Shown here one piece after another: positions 25,299 through 34,056 of a stretch of DNA of 39,185 bases (within the stretch, counting starts at the first letter, position 1; each line of letters starts with the position of its first letter). The DNA is from Saprospiraceae bacterium (GTDB lineage Bacteria; Bacteroidota; Bacteroidia; Chitinophagales; Saprospiraceae). The notes below the pieces were generated by a model, which was not told the DNA's origin, searched no databases, and saw only the letters and a list, made by a program, of their open reading frames with translations. The translations under genes and the position numbers were made by a program. The stretch covers positions 1-39,185 of the forward strand of contig JAHDFX010000027.1 in NCBI GenBank assembly GCA_020627965.1, written 5' to 3'.

Positions 25299-26570
25299 AT
25301 GAATAATGTTTCAACTCAACCCCGTTCATCTCGAAAAGTAGTGATCTGGTTAGCCATTGGGGTTTTTATGGTCTTTATGCAGGTTGTGATCGGTGGTATA
25401 ACCCGTTTAACGGATTCTGGCCTGTCTATTACCGAATGGGATCCTATTATGGGTGCTATCCCGCCTCTTAATGCCGCAGATTGGCAAGAAGCTTTCGATA
25501 AATATAAAACTCACGCAAAAACTCAATTTGAAGCCATTCATGCAGATATGACTATGAGTGAATTTAAAGTGATCTTTTTCTGGGAATGGTTTCATCGGGA
25601 ATGGGCTAGAATTATGGGCTTGGTTTTCCTTATTCCATTCATTTACTTTATAGGATTAATTCCTCCACTTAGTATTGCTGCTTGGCGCGAAGCATTCAAA
25701 AAATATAGAACGCACACTAAAATGGAACTAGATGTACTTCGGATGGACAGACTTATGAATAAATCTGCTCTGAAGGGGGGAGTTTGGCAATGGGCAAAAA
25801 CTAAAAAGCTAATTGCTCTCATTCCTGTTGCTTTTTTTACCGGAAAAAAACAACTGCATAGCAAATTAGTCAAAAGACTAGGAATTGTTATCGCTATTGC
25901 TATGCTCGCTGCTTTATTTGGCTGGATCATGGTTGCGAGTGGTTTAAACACGCCTGACTATGCCTGGGTGAATGCTTATAAATTATCAATTCATCTTGGA
26001 ATTGGTTTTGCCTTGTTTTCTTATCTTTTCTGGACATTTTTGAACGAATGGAAACCTGCCGTTTCTGTTTTCCACAATACTATGTTGAAAAGGTTGATTA
26101 CTGCTATAATTGTAGTAACTGCTATGCAAATAATCTTTGGTGGCTGGATGTCTGGTATGAAGGCCGGACTTGCTTATCCAAGTTTTCCGGATATGAACGG
26201 AAAAATAATTGCTCCGGTACTAGGTGATGGTGCTCAGTGGACAACAAAAAACCTTATTGCTTATAATACAAATACTTTTGCACCTGCCTTAATTCAGGTA
26301 TTGCATAGATTTACAGCTTATGCACTGACTGTCTTGATTTTATATTTTATATTTTTTAGTCAAAAGTTTGATTTATCCACAGAAATCCGTAAAGGGATTT
26401 GGGGATTGGGTCTTATGCTAATTGTTCAGTTTTTACTAGGTGTTTTTACGCTTATAAATTGTAAAGGAAGTATACCAATTACCTTAGTAGTTTTGCATCA
26501 GGCTGGCGCTTTAGTCCTCTTGGCTTTTGCTATTTATACCACCTATTTGATGAAAATTCAAAAAGACTAA
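25299..26570 (+). CDS. ctaA: Heme A synthase (COX15/CtaA family) with internal duplication
   Basis: This enzyme oxidises heme O to heme A for aa3-type cytochrome oxidase in the inner membrane. The 423-residue protein has the N-terminal VVIGGITRLTDSGLSITEWDP signature and the four expected heme-ligand histidines: H99 (WFHREW), H232 (IHLGIG), H336 (LHRFTA) and H400 (LHQAGA). It is longer than usual. The loop IPPLNAADWQEAFDKYKTH (from about residue 54) recurs as IPPLSIAAWREAFKKYRTH (from residue 121), placing about 75 extra residues between helices 2 and 3. The ATG at 25299 is preferred to a GTG at 25278. DnaA boxes occur inside the gene: TTTTCCACA at 26068-26076 and perfect TTATCCACA at 26373-26381. 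Confidence 0.92.
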   Translation: MNNVSTQPRSSRKVVIWLAIGVFMVFMQVVIGGITRLTDSGLSITEWDPIMGAIPPLNAADWQEAFDKYKTHAKTQFEAIHADMTMSEFKVIFFWEWFHREWARIMGLVFLIPFIYFIGLIPPLSIAAWREAFKKYRTHTKMELDVLRMDRLMNKSALKGGVWQWAKTKKLIALIPVAFFTGKKQLHSKLVKRLGIVIAIAMLAALFGWIMVASGLNTPDYAWVNAYKLSIHLGIGFALFSYLFWTFLNEWKPAVSVFHNTMLKRLITAIIVVTAMQIIFGGWMSGMKAGLAYPSFPDMNGKIIAPVLGDGAQWTTKNLIAYNTNTFAPALIQVLHRFTAYALTVLILYFIFFSQKFDLSTEIRKGIWGLGLMLIVQFLLGVFTLINCKGSIPITLVVLHQAGALVLLAFAIYTTYLMKIQKD

Positions 26571-26928
26571 ACAATGTGGATAAACCTGTGGATAACTATT
26601 TAAAATTCCATGGAATGTTGCCCATAATCCCATTTTATGACTTATCTACATACTATGCAGATTTGTTAGTATTTAGGACTTCCCTTCTTGATGTCAATAT
26701 CTTGCTAATTCCTTTTTTTCAAATTCTTGACAGTTTTTAAGCTACTTAGTGAATACCTCTCTCTGCTATATCTAACCTAAGAACAAAGTTTCTGTGATAT
26801 GAGTAATTCTAATATAACCTAATATTTTATTACATAACAGATTACTTGCATATCATTATTTCATAACTTCATATTACCCTATCTATTCATTTATTCTACT
26901 TACTTACTTAAGATAAAATATCACAATT
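26571..26928. other. Candidate oriC, right part: tandem DnaA boxes
   Basis: This 358-bp gap holds two perfect minus-oriented DnaA boxes, TGTGGATAA at 26575-26583 and 26587-26595, spaced 12 bp start to start, and a TTATCTACA variant at 26642-26650. The remainder is AT-rich with a short ACTT tandem run near 26898-26911. No exact TAnnTTTG promoter for the next gene was found. With the cluster at 24656-25298 it encloses the heme A synthase gene. Confidence 0.65.
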
Positions 26929-28824
26929 ATGAAACGACTACTTCATGTAATATTGTTGAGTACAACAACAATAGCCTTTCTTAATGCACAAGTCATTAAC
27001 AATATCGAATTACCCACAGTAATAAATGATACAAATACTAGTGTAGTAGGCCCAGATGAAAGTGCCATACTGGAATTGATTTCTGCAGAACGTGGATTGC
27101 TAATACCACGAATGACTGAAATAGATAAAAATGCAATTATGAATCCGGCAACTGGTTTGCTGGTATATCAAAGAGACGGAAGACCTGGCTTCTATTATTA
27201 TGATGGTGCTATTTGGCAACCTGTAAATGGCGGCACTGTTTCAGCCGGCAATACATTAGAAGATTTAGATTCAGATACCAAAATCCAAGTTGAAGAAGGA
27301 CCAGATGATGATGTCATTCGGTTTGATATTGAAAACACAGAGTATATGACTATTGATAATACAGGATTAAGATTGACGGATACGAATAATGGTGCTTTGC
27401 TAACTGGAAGGTTTGATACAGGAAATGTAGGAATTGGTTGTTCAAACCCTAGTGCAAAATTATCACTTTGTGGAGGTGAGATTGCATTTAGTGCTGGCTT
27501 TAATGGAGATCCAGGAGACAAGATATCATTGAATGGTTATAATATTGAAAATACGAACATGGTCGGAATCGGATACGAAACCAGTCTTTATAATATTAAT
27601 GGATTATTTTTTAATTTAGATGATTTTTATTACAAAGCACAGGGAGGACATCGTTGGTATAATAATGTAAATGCGAATGGAGGTTCTGCTGCATCTATGG
27701 TTTTAAACAGGGAAGGTTATCTTGGTATTGGAACCAATTCACCAAGAACCAGTCTCCATGTCGAAACGGGGGAAGATGCTAGTTTGACAGAAGATGGCTT
27801 ATTGATGTTGGGCGATAATAGTCTAAATCTGGTTTTTGGTGGAAATGAAATACAGGCTCGTGCCAATGGAGTAGGAAGTAATTTGAATTTACAAGTACAT
27901 GGTGGAGATATTTTGGCTTTGACTGGAGGTGGAAATTTGATTACTGATCTTGGAACTTTTGTTGTAGATGGTTCTGCCGATAGAGTAGGAGTAGGTACCG
28001 GATTCGGAACAATCGAATCTAAATTCCAGGTTTTTGGTGGAGCGGATGTTAGTTTGACTAATCACGGCTATATTATGATGGGGGCTTCTACTAGTACTAA
28101 TATCGCTATGGATAATAATGAAATTCAGGCCAGAAACAATGGTGCTGAAGCTCCGCTATATATTCAACGCGAAGGTGGAAATGTAGGACTCGGTATAACG
28201 AGTAGTACAGTCCCCGCAAAATTATCTATTCAGGATGCAAGCATGCAATTACATTTACAAAATGAAAATGATACTTCGAATGACTGGTACATCGGTGCAT
28301 CCGGCCCAACCTGGTTAGCGGGCGAAGATAGATTGGTTATTAGTCCGACTACAAGTAGTACGAGTTCGATGTTGACTTTTCGAAGTGCTGATGATGTAGT
28401 AGATGTCCAAAGAAGTGGTGGTGATGTTTTATTATGTGGGCAAGCTAATGGTCAGGTTGGTATTGGTGTTTCTAATCCTGATAATATTCCGGAGGATTAT
28501 ATATTGGCAGTTGATGGAAATATAATGGCGGAAGAGGTTCGTGTAGAATTATCCAGTTCTTGGCCAGATTATGTTTTCCAAGATGATTATGAATTACGTT
28601 CAATTGAACAACTTGAAAAGTCGATTGAAGAAAACGGACATCTACCAGGAATTCCATCAGCTGAAGAAATTGAAGAAGTTGGAATCCACGTCGGAGATAT
28701 GCAAAGACGCATGATGGAAAAAATTGAAGAATTGAGTTTATATATCATTCAATTGAATGAAGACAATAAAGAATTGAGAGGAGAAATAGAATCTTTAAAA
28801 GCATCCATAAATACTGAAAAATAA
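26929..28824 (+). CDS. Secreted tail-fibre-like Bacteroidota surface protein
   Basis: This 631-residue protein has a signal peptide (MKRLLHVILLSTTTIAFLNA). Near residues 60-105 it has the widespread module GLLIPRMTEIDKNAIMNPAT then GLLVYQRDGRPGFYYYDGA. A long Gly/Asn-rich beta-helical repeat region follows, with recurring GNVGIG/GYLGIGTNSP and ARNNGAE/ARANGVG units. The C-terminus has WPDYVFQDDYELRSIEQLEK, NGHLPGIPSAEEI and a coiled-coil tail (MMEKIEELSLYIIQLNEDNK). This architecture is common in secreted Bacteroidota proteins and resembles phage tail-fibre folds, probably a trimeric surface fibre. No type IX sorting domain is seen. Its stop codon overlaps the first bases of a 76-bp palindromic repeat copy. 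Confidence 0.85.
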   Translation: MKRLLHVILLSTTTIAFLNAQVINNIELPTVINDTNTSVVGPDESAILELISAERGLLIPRMTEIDKNAIMNPATGLLVYQRDGRPGFYYYDGAIWQPVNGGTVSAGNTLEDLDSDTKIQVEEGPDDDVIRFDIENTEYMTIDNTGLRLTDTNNGALLTGRFDTGNVGIGCSNPSAKLSLCGGEIAFSAGFNGDPGDKISLNGYNIENTNMVGIGYETSLYNINGLFFNLDDFYYKAQGGHRWYNNVNANGGSAASMVLNREGYLGIGTNSPRTSLHVETGEDASLTEDGLLMLGDNSLNLVFGGNEIQARANGVGSNLNLQVHGGDILALTGGGNLITDLGTFVVDGSADRVGVGTGFGTIESKFQVFGGADVSLTNHGYIMMGASTSTNIAMDNNEIQARNNGAEAPLYIQREGGNVGLGITSSTVPAKLSIQDASMQLHLQNENDTSNDWYIGASGPTWLAGEDRLVISPTTSSTSSMLTFRSADDVVDVQRSGGDVLLCGQANGQVGIGVSNPDNIPEDYILAVDGNIMAEEVRVELSSSWPDYVFQDDYELRSIEQLEKSIEENGHLPGIPSAEEIEEVGIHVGDMQRRMMEKIEELSLYIIQLNEDNKELRGEIESLKASINTEK

Positions 28825-28896
28825 AGGCCCTGAGACGGGCCTATCCTGTGTCATTGTGCAGGAACGAAAAGCGAGGCCGCTCTCATGGCCTAAATG
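28821..28896 (+). repeat. 76-bp palindromic intergenic repeat, copy 2 (degenerate)
   Basis: It begins on the last codon of the tail-fibre-like gene. Its first 37 bp match copy 3 at 33 positions (ATAAAGGCCCTGAGA, GGCCT, TCCT and TGTCATTGT shared). The right arm (TCTCATGGCCTAAAT, 28881-28895) pairs only imperfectly with the left, so the palindrome is decayed. The interior has an extra GGCC/GGCC pairing (28838-28841 with 28875-28878). Confidence 0.65.
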
Positions 28897-28936
28897 TTTA
28901 ATTTTTTTGTTTTAAAATATTTAAAATGAGGTATTT

Positions 28937-30487
28937 ATGATTTACTTTATGAAGTATAACTTTAGTATTAAAAACAACATAATACTAAGATTTAAAAAGG
29001 CAAAAAAGCCCAAAAAAGCTCATAATTTCAGGCAATTTAAAAATCCTTGGCCTTTTAGCCTGCTACTGGTCATATTTCTATCATTAACTACTGTTTTTGG
29101 ACAGGTAGCTAACCGCGAACACTATGTTCATCAACCCACTTTTGATGCTGCAATGTCTAATGCTTTGGATGGAAATGTGATGGGATATCAATATAGTTTT
29201 GGTGATGAGAATGGAGTAGCTTTTACAACGACCGGTGGATTGGCAAAAACTGCTAGTGATAATGACGGAACAGCTGCACTCTGGAGTGATGATAGTCAAA
29301 TGATCATTGCTAGTGTTTCCAAAATGATTTGCACTGTAGCAATAATGGATATGTTAGAAGAAAACACCGTTGCCAATGCGCCATCTATTGATAATAAACT
29401 TGATTTACTATTGATGGATAATATGCCAGAACGCTGGGTTTCTTTGATTGATGGAAATGAAGATCAAATTACATTAAGGCATTTATTAAATCATCATAGT
29501 GGATTAGCTGGCAGTATCTGGCCGACGGATCCTGTTCTGGCATTGAGTGGAATGATGACGGTAGCCGTACCAGATACTTTTGATTATGAAAATGTGAATA
29601 TGGATCTAGCAGGATTAATGGCAGTTTATATGACTAATCCGTCCATGATGAATTTTCTGGAAACAACAGCAGAAAATTTTATTGATGAAACTTACGATGC
29701 TTACATGATTGCAAATATTCGGGGGATGTACCAAAGTTATGTTCAACAAAATATTTTTCAACCGGCAGGTATAGTTGCTGAATGTGCATTCAATGTTATA
29801 GATACTACCAATTTGGATGTACTTGCATATAATAATCCTTCGGATACAAATGGCGCCAATAATTTCGATCAGATTATTACCTGTATGTCCAATTCCTGGA
29901 TTATGTCTACAGAAGATTTAATTCTTTTTGCTCAAAAATGGTGTAACCCACAATTACCAGGAAACATACTAGATGCATCTACTGTGGCAATGATCAATGA
30001 ATATCCTACCAATGCAACGTTGACTCCCCTTGGATGGAATAGGAATCGAGATACTTATGGTGGACAAATTGAAGGTTATGCTCATGATGGACTTTGGTGG
30101 CGGATCGGTTGTTCAACTTCTAGCTGCGATGTGAATAGTTCTGCATTTATGGTTACTCAAGATAATGCTTACATGGCTATTCATGTCAATTCAATATCTG
30201 CAACTGGTGGTTTTAATTCACATGGGCCGGATATGATAAGTGCATATGATGCAGCAGTCTGTGCTTCAGATATTATCTTGTTTCAAGGGAATATGAAAAA
30301 ATATAATAGCGCTTCCAATTCTATTTCTACTATCAACAATTTCCCAACAAATATTAACAATGGAGAAACCCGGGTTTTCAAAGCTGGTGATAATGTAGTC
30401 TTGCATCCAGGGTTTCGAGCAGAACCCGGATCTGTATTTCGAGCCTATATTGATACCTGTAATAATTTGCCAACAGAAGACCCCTGA
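28937..30487 (+). CDS. Secreted beta-lactamase-fold serine hydrolase with a 3-coathanger C-terminal domain
   Basis: This 516-residue protein has a basic N-terminal stretch, then a hydrophobic signal (WPFSLLLVIFLSLTTVFG, about residues 38-55). An alternative ATG at 28949 shortens the N-terminus by four residues. The class C/PBP-like hydrolase domain shows the nucleophile motif S126-V-S-K129, the surrounding LRHLLNHHSGL block and a C-terminal HDG box (YAHDGLWW). The last 50 residues (GDNVVLHPGFRAEPGSVFRA) match the 3-coathanger stack domain typical of Bacteroidota secreted proteins. Substrate is unknown: peptidoglycan peptides or esters are possible, and real beta-lactam resistance is not implied. 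Repeat copies 2 and 3 flank the gene in the same orientation. Confidence 0.85.
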   Translation: MIYFMKYNFSIKNNIILRFKKAKKPKKAHNFRQFKNPWPFSLLLVIFLSLTTVFGQVANREHYVHQPTFDAAMSNALDGNVMGYQYSFGDENGVAFTTTGGLAKTASDNDGTAALWSDDSQMIIASVSKMICTVAIMDMLEENTVANAPSIDNKLDLLLMDNMPERWVSLIDGNEDQITLRHLLNHHSGLAGSIWPTDPVLALSGMMTVAVPDTFDYENVNMDLAGLMAVYMTNPSMMNFLETTAENFIDETYDAYMIANIRGMYQSYVQQNIFQPAGIVAECAFNVIDTTNLDVLAYNNPSDTNGANNFDQIITCMSNSWIMSTEDLILFAQKWCNPQLPGNILDASTVAMINEYPTNATLTPLGWNRNRDTYGGQIEGYAHDGLWWRIGCSTSSCDVNSSAFMVTQDNAYMAIHVNSISATGGFNSHGPDMISAYDAAVCASDIILFQGNMKKYNSASNSISTINNFPTNINNGETRVFKAGDNVVLHPGFRAEPGSVFRAYIDTCNNLPTEDP

Positions 30488-30495
30488 TCTCAGAA

Positions 30496-30571
30496 ATAAA
30501 GGCCCTGAGAACGGCCTGTCCTATGTCATTGTACTGTATGTGAAGAATGAATAAATTCTCAGGGCCTTTAT
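30496..30571 (+). repeat. 76-bp palindromic intergenic repeat, copy 3 (intact)
   Basis: The perfect 16-bp arms ATAAAGGCCCTGAGAA (30496-30511) and TTCTCAGGGCCTTTAT (30556-30571) enclose 44 bp. It begins 9 bp after the serine hydrolase stop. No T-run follows, so it is not a standard terminator, although a long stem there could stabilise the 3' end of the mRNA. It is not a tRNA: there is no T-loop or anticodon arm. Confidence 0.75.
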
Positions 30572-30724
30572 ACTTTAATTTTATTAACTTAAAAACTATT
30601 ATTTCAGTTAGTTATAGTTATTTAGTTAAATAAAAATTTTAAGTATAAAGAACGATGGAAATTTATTTCTAACGACTTCAAAAGATTAAAAAATCATTTG
30701 AAAGCTTCAAAATTCAGCTCCATC

Positions 30725-30756
30725 TTGCCAAACTCTGGCTAATTTGAGTATTTTTG
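30725..30756 (+). promoter_or_regulatory. Promoter of gltX
   Basis: TTG (30725-30727), 21 bp, then TAttTTTG (30749-30756), 30 bp before the ATG. It is a good Bacteroidota consensus match. Confidence 0.7.
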
Positions 30757-30786
30757 TGAAAATTTGATAACAAATACTTCAGTTTA

Positions 30787-32334
30787 ATGAGTAAAGTAAG
30801 GGTTCGTTTTGCACCAAGTCCAACAGGTCCACTGCATATTGGTGGTGTGAGGACTGCTTTATATAATTATTTATTTGCCAGAAAAACTGGCGGGACGTAT
30901 ATTTTAAGAATAGAAGATACGGATCGTACTCGCTATGTAGAAGGGGCAGAAAAATATATTTTAGAATCTCTGAAATGGTGTGGATTAAATCCAGATGAAA
31001 GTGTAGAAAAGGAAGGCGATTATGGTCCTTACCGACAATCTGACCGAAAGGGGATGTATGTTCAATATGCAGAGCAGTTGGTAGAATCTGGACATGCATA
31101 TTATGCATTTGATACTCCAGAAGAATTGGATAAAATGCGGGAAGACTTGAAAACACCTGAAGATCCTAGTCCGAAGTATAATTATGCAACTCGTGGAAAA
31201 ATGAAAAACTCACTGAGTCTTTCAAAAGAAACTGTGCAAAAGATGATGAACGAAGGAGTGGCTTATGTTATTCGTTTGTTAGTAGAACCAGGACAGGAAA
31301 TTCATTTTAATGATATTGTTCGTGGGGCAGTTTCTTTTAAAAGTGAGGAACTAGATGATAAAGTATTGTTGAAGACAGACAAGATGCCTACTTATCACAT
31401 GGCCAATATTGTGGATGACCATTTTATGGAAATATCTCATGTGATCCGTGGAGAAGAATGGTTACCTAGTACTCCGACACATGTTTTGTTATACCGCTTT
31501 TTAGGTTGGGAAGATACGATGCCGGCGTTTTGTCATTTACCACTTATTCTCAAACCAGATGGTAAAGGAAAATTGAGTAAAAGATATGGTGCGAAAGTAG
31601 GAATCCCCGTTTTTCCAATGAATTGGGAATCTGATACAGACTTTTTCATAGGTTTCAAAGAGCAGGGATTTTTACCTGAAGCTATGATTAACTTTTTGGC
31701 TTTTCTAGGTTGGAATCCTGGAACAGAGCAAGAAATCTTCAATAATGAAGATTTGATCCAGGCTTTTGATTTGGAAAGAATTAATAAATCTGGAGCCAGA
31801 TTCGATATTCAAAAAGCTCGCTGGTTTAACCAACAATATATCATGCAAACTAATGATGCTCGTTTGGCAGAATTAGTTCGCCCTTATGTAGAGGCAGAAG
31901 GGCATAAACCATCAGAAGAGTATCTTCAAAAAGTGTGTGTTTTGATGAAAGAACGTTTTGAGGTTTTGACAGAATTCTGGGGAAACAGTAAATACTTTTT
32001 TGAAGATGTCAGTGAATATGATAATCAGAAAGTCATTCGTAAAAAGTGGAAGCCTGAGAATCGTGAGAAAATGCATGATCTTAAATCTACAGTCAATCGT
32101 TTACGTATTTTTACGGCTGAAAATATTGAAGAGCATGTAAAGAAATTCATTGAAGAAAATGAATTAAGTTTTGGAGAAGTGCTGCCTTTTATTCGTTTGG
32201 CAGTTAGTGGAACGACTAAAGGACCTTCTATTTTTGAAATCATGTCTATTATAGGAGAAGACGAAGTAGCAAAACGCTTGGAAAAAGGTTTTGAAGATTT
32301 TGATAAAATTAAAGAATCGCTAAAAAACAGTTAG
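30787..32334 (+). CDS. gltX: Glutamate--tRNA ligase
   Basis: GltX charges tRNA-Glu; as a class I synthetase it has the HIGH-type motif H17-IGG and the KMSKS-type motif K262-LSKR. The N-terminus VRVRFAPSPTGPLHIGGVRTALYNY is diagnostic and the 515-residue length is typical of Bacteroidota. The second half is the helical anticodon-binding region (GPSIFEIMSIIGEDEVAKRL near the C-terminus). The start ATG follows a clear promoter. A small acidic protein gene begins 2 bp after its stop and is probably cotranscribed. Confidence 0.97.
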   Translation: MSKVRVRFAPSPTGPLHIGGVRTALYNYLFARKTGGTYILRIEDTDRTRYVEGAEKYILESLKWCGLNPDESVEKEGDYGPYRQSDRKGMYVQYAEQLVESGHAYYAFDTPEELDKMREDLKTPEDPSPKYNYATRGKMKNSLSLSKETVQKMMNEGVAYVIRLLVEPGQEIHFNDIVRGAVSFKSEELDDKVLLKTDKMPTYHMANIVDDHFMEISHVIRGEEWLPSTPTHVLLYRFLGWEDTMPAFCHLPLILKPDGKGKLSKRYGAKVGIPVFPMNWESDTDFFIGFKEQGFLPEAMINFLAFLGWNPGTEQEIFNNEDLIQAFDLERINKSGARFDIQKARWFNQQYIMQTNDARLAELVRPYVEAEGHKPSEEYLQKVCVLMKERFEVLTEFWGNSKYFFEDVSEYDNQKVIRKKWKPENREKMHDLKSTVNRLRIFTAENIEEHVKKFIEENELSFGEVLPFIRLAVSGTTKGPSIFEIMSIIGEDEVAKRLEKGFEDFDKIKESLKNS

Positions 32335-32336
32335 CC

Positions 32337-32531
32337 ATGGATAAAAAACCAACAGACAATAAGACAGACAAAAAACAGGAAAATTTAGAAAACCTTAAAT
32401 TCAAAATCAATGAGTTTGGTCAGATTGAGTCAAATATTCCAACAGAGAAATTGAATGAATTTTTGGATGAAAACTTGGAAGACCTAAAATTGAAAAACAG
32501 GAAAGAAGAATCTACAGATCAGGATTCTTAA
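32337..32531 (+). CDS. Small highly charged conserved-looking protein
   Basis: This 64-residue hydrophilic protein has a Lys/Asp/Asn-rich N-terminus and a core KFKINEFGQIESNIPTEKLN then EFLDENLEDLKLKNRK. It resembles short Bacteroidota proteins with the pattern 'FxIxEFGxI...N.FLdeNveDkKL' that I cannot name. It starts 2 bp after the gltX stop and overlaps the 3' end of the convergent glycosyltransferase gene by 20 bp. It has no membrane segment or signal peptide. The tight coupling to gltX and the patterned core support a real gene; the function is unknown. Confidence 0.65.
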   Translation: MDKKPTDNKTDKKQENLENLKFKINEFGQIESNIPTEKLNEFLDENLEDLKLKNRKEESTDQDS

Positions 32532-34038
32532 ACAAACTCATCCTGATTTTTCCACTGTAAAATTCTTTCTCCAATATCCATCGACTATGAATATCGTCAT
32601 AGGTGGAGTCTGCAAAATCATTAAAAATATTACTGTAGATCAGGTAAGGTAAAGTATCGTATTTTACTTCGTCAATGTCCTGATATTTTCCAGGAATATT
32701 TATAAGATCACTATGCTTTAATAAGTATTTGTTGGGAGAGCCTGTTGCTATTTTTTCTTTAGTTAATTTATTTTTAAATACGTAATCATTGGTTTTATTG
32801 CGTACTTGAAAATAAGAAAGGTGTGAAAGAGAAGCCTCCCACCCTTGAGAAACTTTATCAGGATAAACCCAAAAATGTCCACTAATTAAACCAACTGACA
32901 TAATTATCATAAATAGGTTAATCCATTTCCATTGCCTTTTTTCCTGAAAATATAATTGTAAAGAATAAGCAACAAGTATAACAAACAAAGCAAAAAATGG
33001 TAGTAAATATCTATGCTGTAAAGTTCCTATATAGCGTATCATAATTGGGAAAAATACCAGGATAGGAGGGAACAATAAAGCAAGAATACCAAATAATTTT
33101 TTATCCTGAGATATATTTTTGCTAAGCGTTTTACTGAATAATATTTTTGCAAATAAGAAAGCCAAAATGAGCCACATAAATATTCGTCCAAAATCGAGTA
33201 ATCGCCAGCCAAAAATTGCAAAATTACGGACATAGCCCATGCCGCTAACTGGAATAAAACTATTTCGCCAGGGCATATTTTCTCTATTGAAACCAATCCA
33301 TCCTTCTATAAAATAATGAACAAATAACCAGATTAGAGCGACTAGTCCAGCCGGAATATATTTAGGAATGAGTTGGAAAATAGATTTGAAAAGAAGTATA
33401 ATTTTTTGAATTGGACTGATATTATCTTTTTTCCAAAAGCGAGCATTTAAACTTGTAAAATTGAGAAGCCATTCACTCAGAAAAATAACGACGACTAACA
33501 TTATACCTCTTGTATTCAACAAGACGATTAAACACATAGCCAGAGTTTGCCAGAATTTTAGCTTATATAAAACAGAACGAAGACCCAATAAAAACAGGAA
33601 AAGAATAGGTAATTCAGGACTTACCATGGTTGATTGGGCCAGAATGGTAGGCTCTAAAGCAAACAATATTAACCCAAAAAAAAGAAATTTGTCATTAAGG
33701 AAATAGTGGGCAATATGGAAAAATTGCCAGGCAATACCCAATAAAAATGGTAGCATAGCCAAATGACTAACGACTAAACTTTGTCCAAATAATTTCCACC
33801 AGACAGCCAGATACATACCGAAAAACGGAGGATGACCAGGATTATCTGCGATAGGTAAGAAAAAATATGAAAAGTTATTATCGTAATACCACTGGGCAGC
33901 AATAGAAGATTGTACAATGGCATCGCCCCAGAAAAAGGGAAGACGAAGAGATAATAAATTGACTATGAAGTAATAAACTAACAGGCATATTAACCCTGTT
34001 TGGATTTTTTTGCCACTTAATTTGCTTAATTCACTCAC
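32512..34038 (-). CDS. GT39/ArnT-like membrane glycosyltransferase
   Basis: This 508-residue protein has about ten or more hydrophobic helices. It shows the GT-C features of the PMT/ArnT superfamily: an acidic residue in the first periplasmic loop (RLPFFWGDAIVQSS), then NPGHPPFFGMYLAVWWKLFG and QHRYLLPFFALFVI near helix ten. It probably transfers sugar from a polyprenyl-phosphate donor on the periplasmic side; the acceptor is unknown. No ATG fits; the frame opens with GTG at 34038, 18 bp after the stop of the PorG-like gene. The 3' end overlaps the small gene downstream of gltX by 20 bp. Confidence 0.82.
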   Translation of the reverse strand: MSELSKLSGKKIQTGLICLLVYYFIVNLLSLRLPFFWGDAIVQSSIAAQWYYDNNFSYFFLPIADNPGHPPFFGMYLAVWWKLFGQSLVVSHLAMLPFLLGIAWQFFHIAHYFLNDKFLFFGLILFALEPTILAQSTMVSPELPILFLFLLGLRSVLYKLKFWQTLAMCLIVLLNTRGIMLVVVIFLSEWLLNFTSLNARFWKKDNISPIQKIILLFKSIFQLIPKYIPAGLVALIWLFVHYFIEGWIGFNRENMPWRNSFIPVSGMGYVRNFAIFGWRLLDFGRIFMWLILAFLFAKILFSKTLSKNISQDKKLFGILALLFPPILVFFPIMIRYIGTLQHRYLLPFFALFVILVAYSLQLYFQEKRQWKWINLFMIIMSVGLISGHFWVYPDKVSQGWEASLSHLSYFQVRNKTNDYVFKNKLTKEKIATGSPNKYLLKHSDLINIPGKYQDIDEVKYDTLPYLIYSNIFNDFADSTYDDIHSRWILEKEFYSGKIRMSLFKNPDL

Positions 34039-34056
34039 TCACTTAATCAACTTAGC

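Noticed and set aside
28937-30487. True beta-lactamase resistance gene
   Set aside because: Only the broad serine-hydrolase motifs are present; the secreted, domain-extended architecture is typical of peptidase or esterase relatives.
30496-30571. tRNA gene, suggested by the 76-nt length of the palindromic repeat
   Set aside because: The 16-bp terminal pairing, lack of a T-arm (GTTCRA), lack of an anticodon stem and the decayed second copy do not fit a tRNA.
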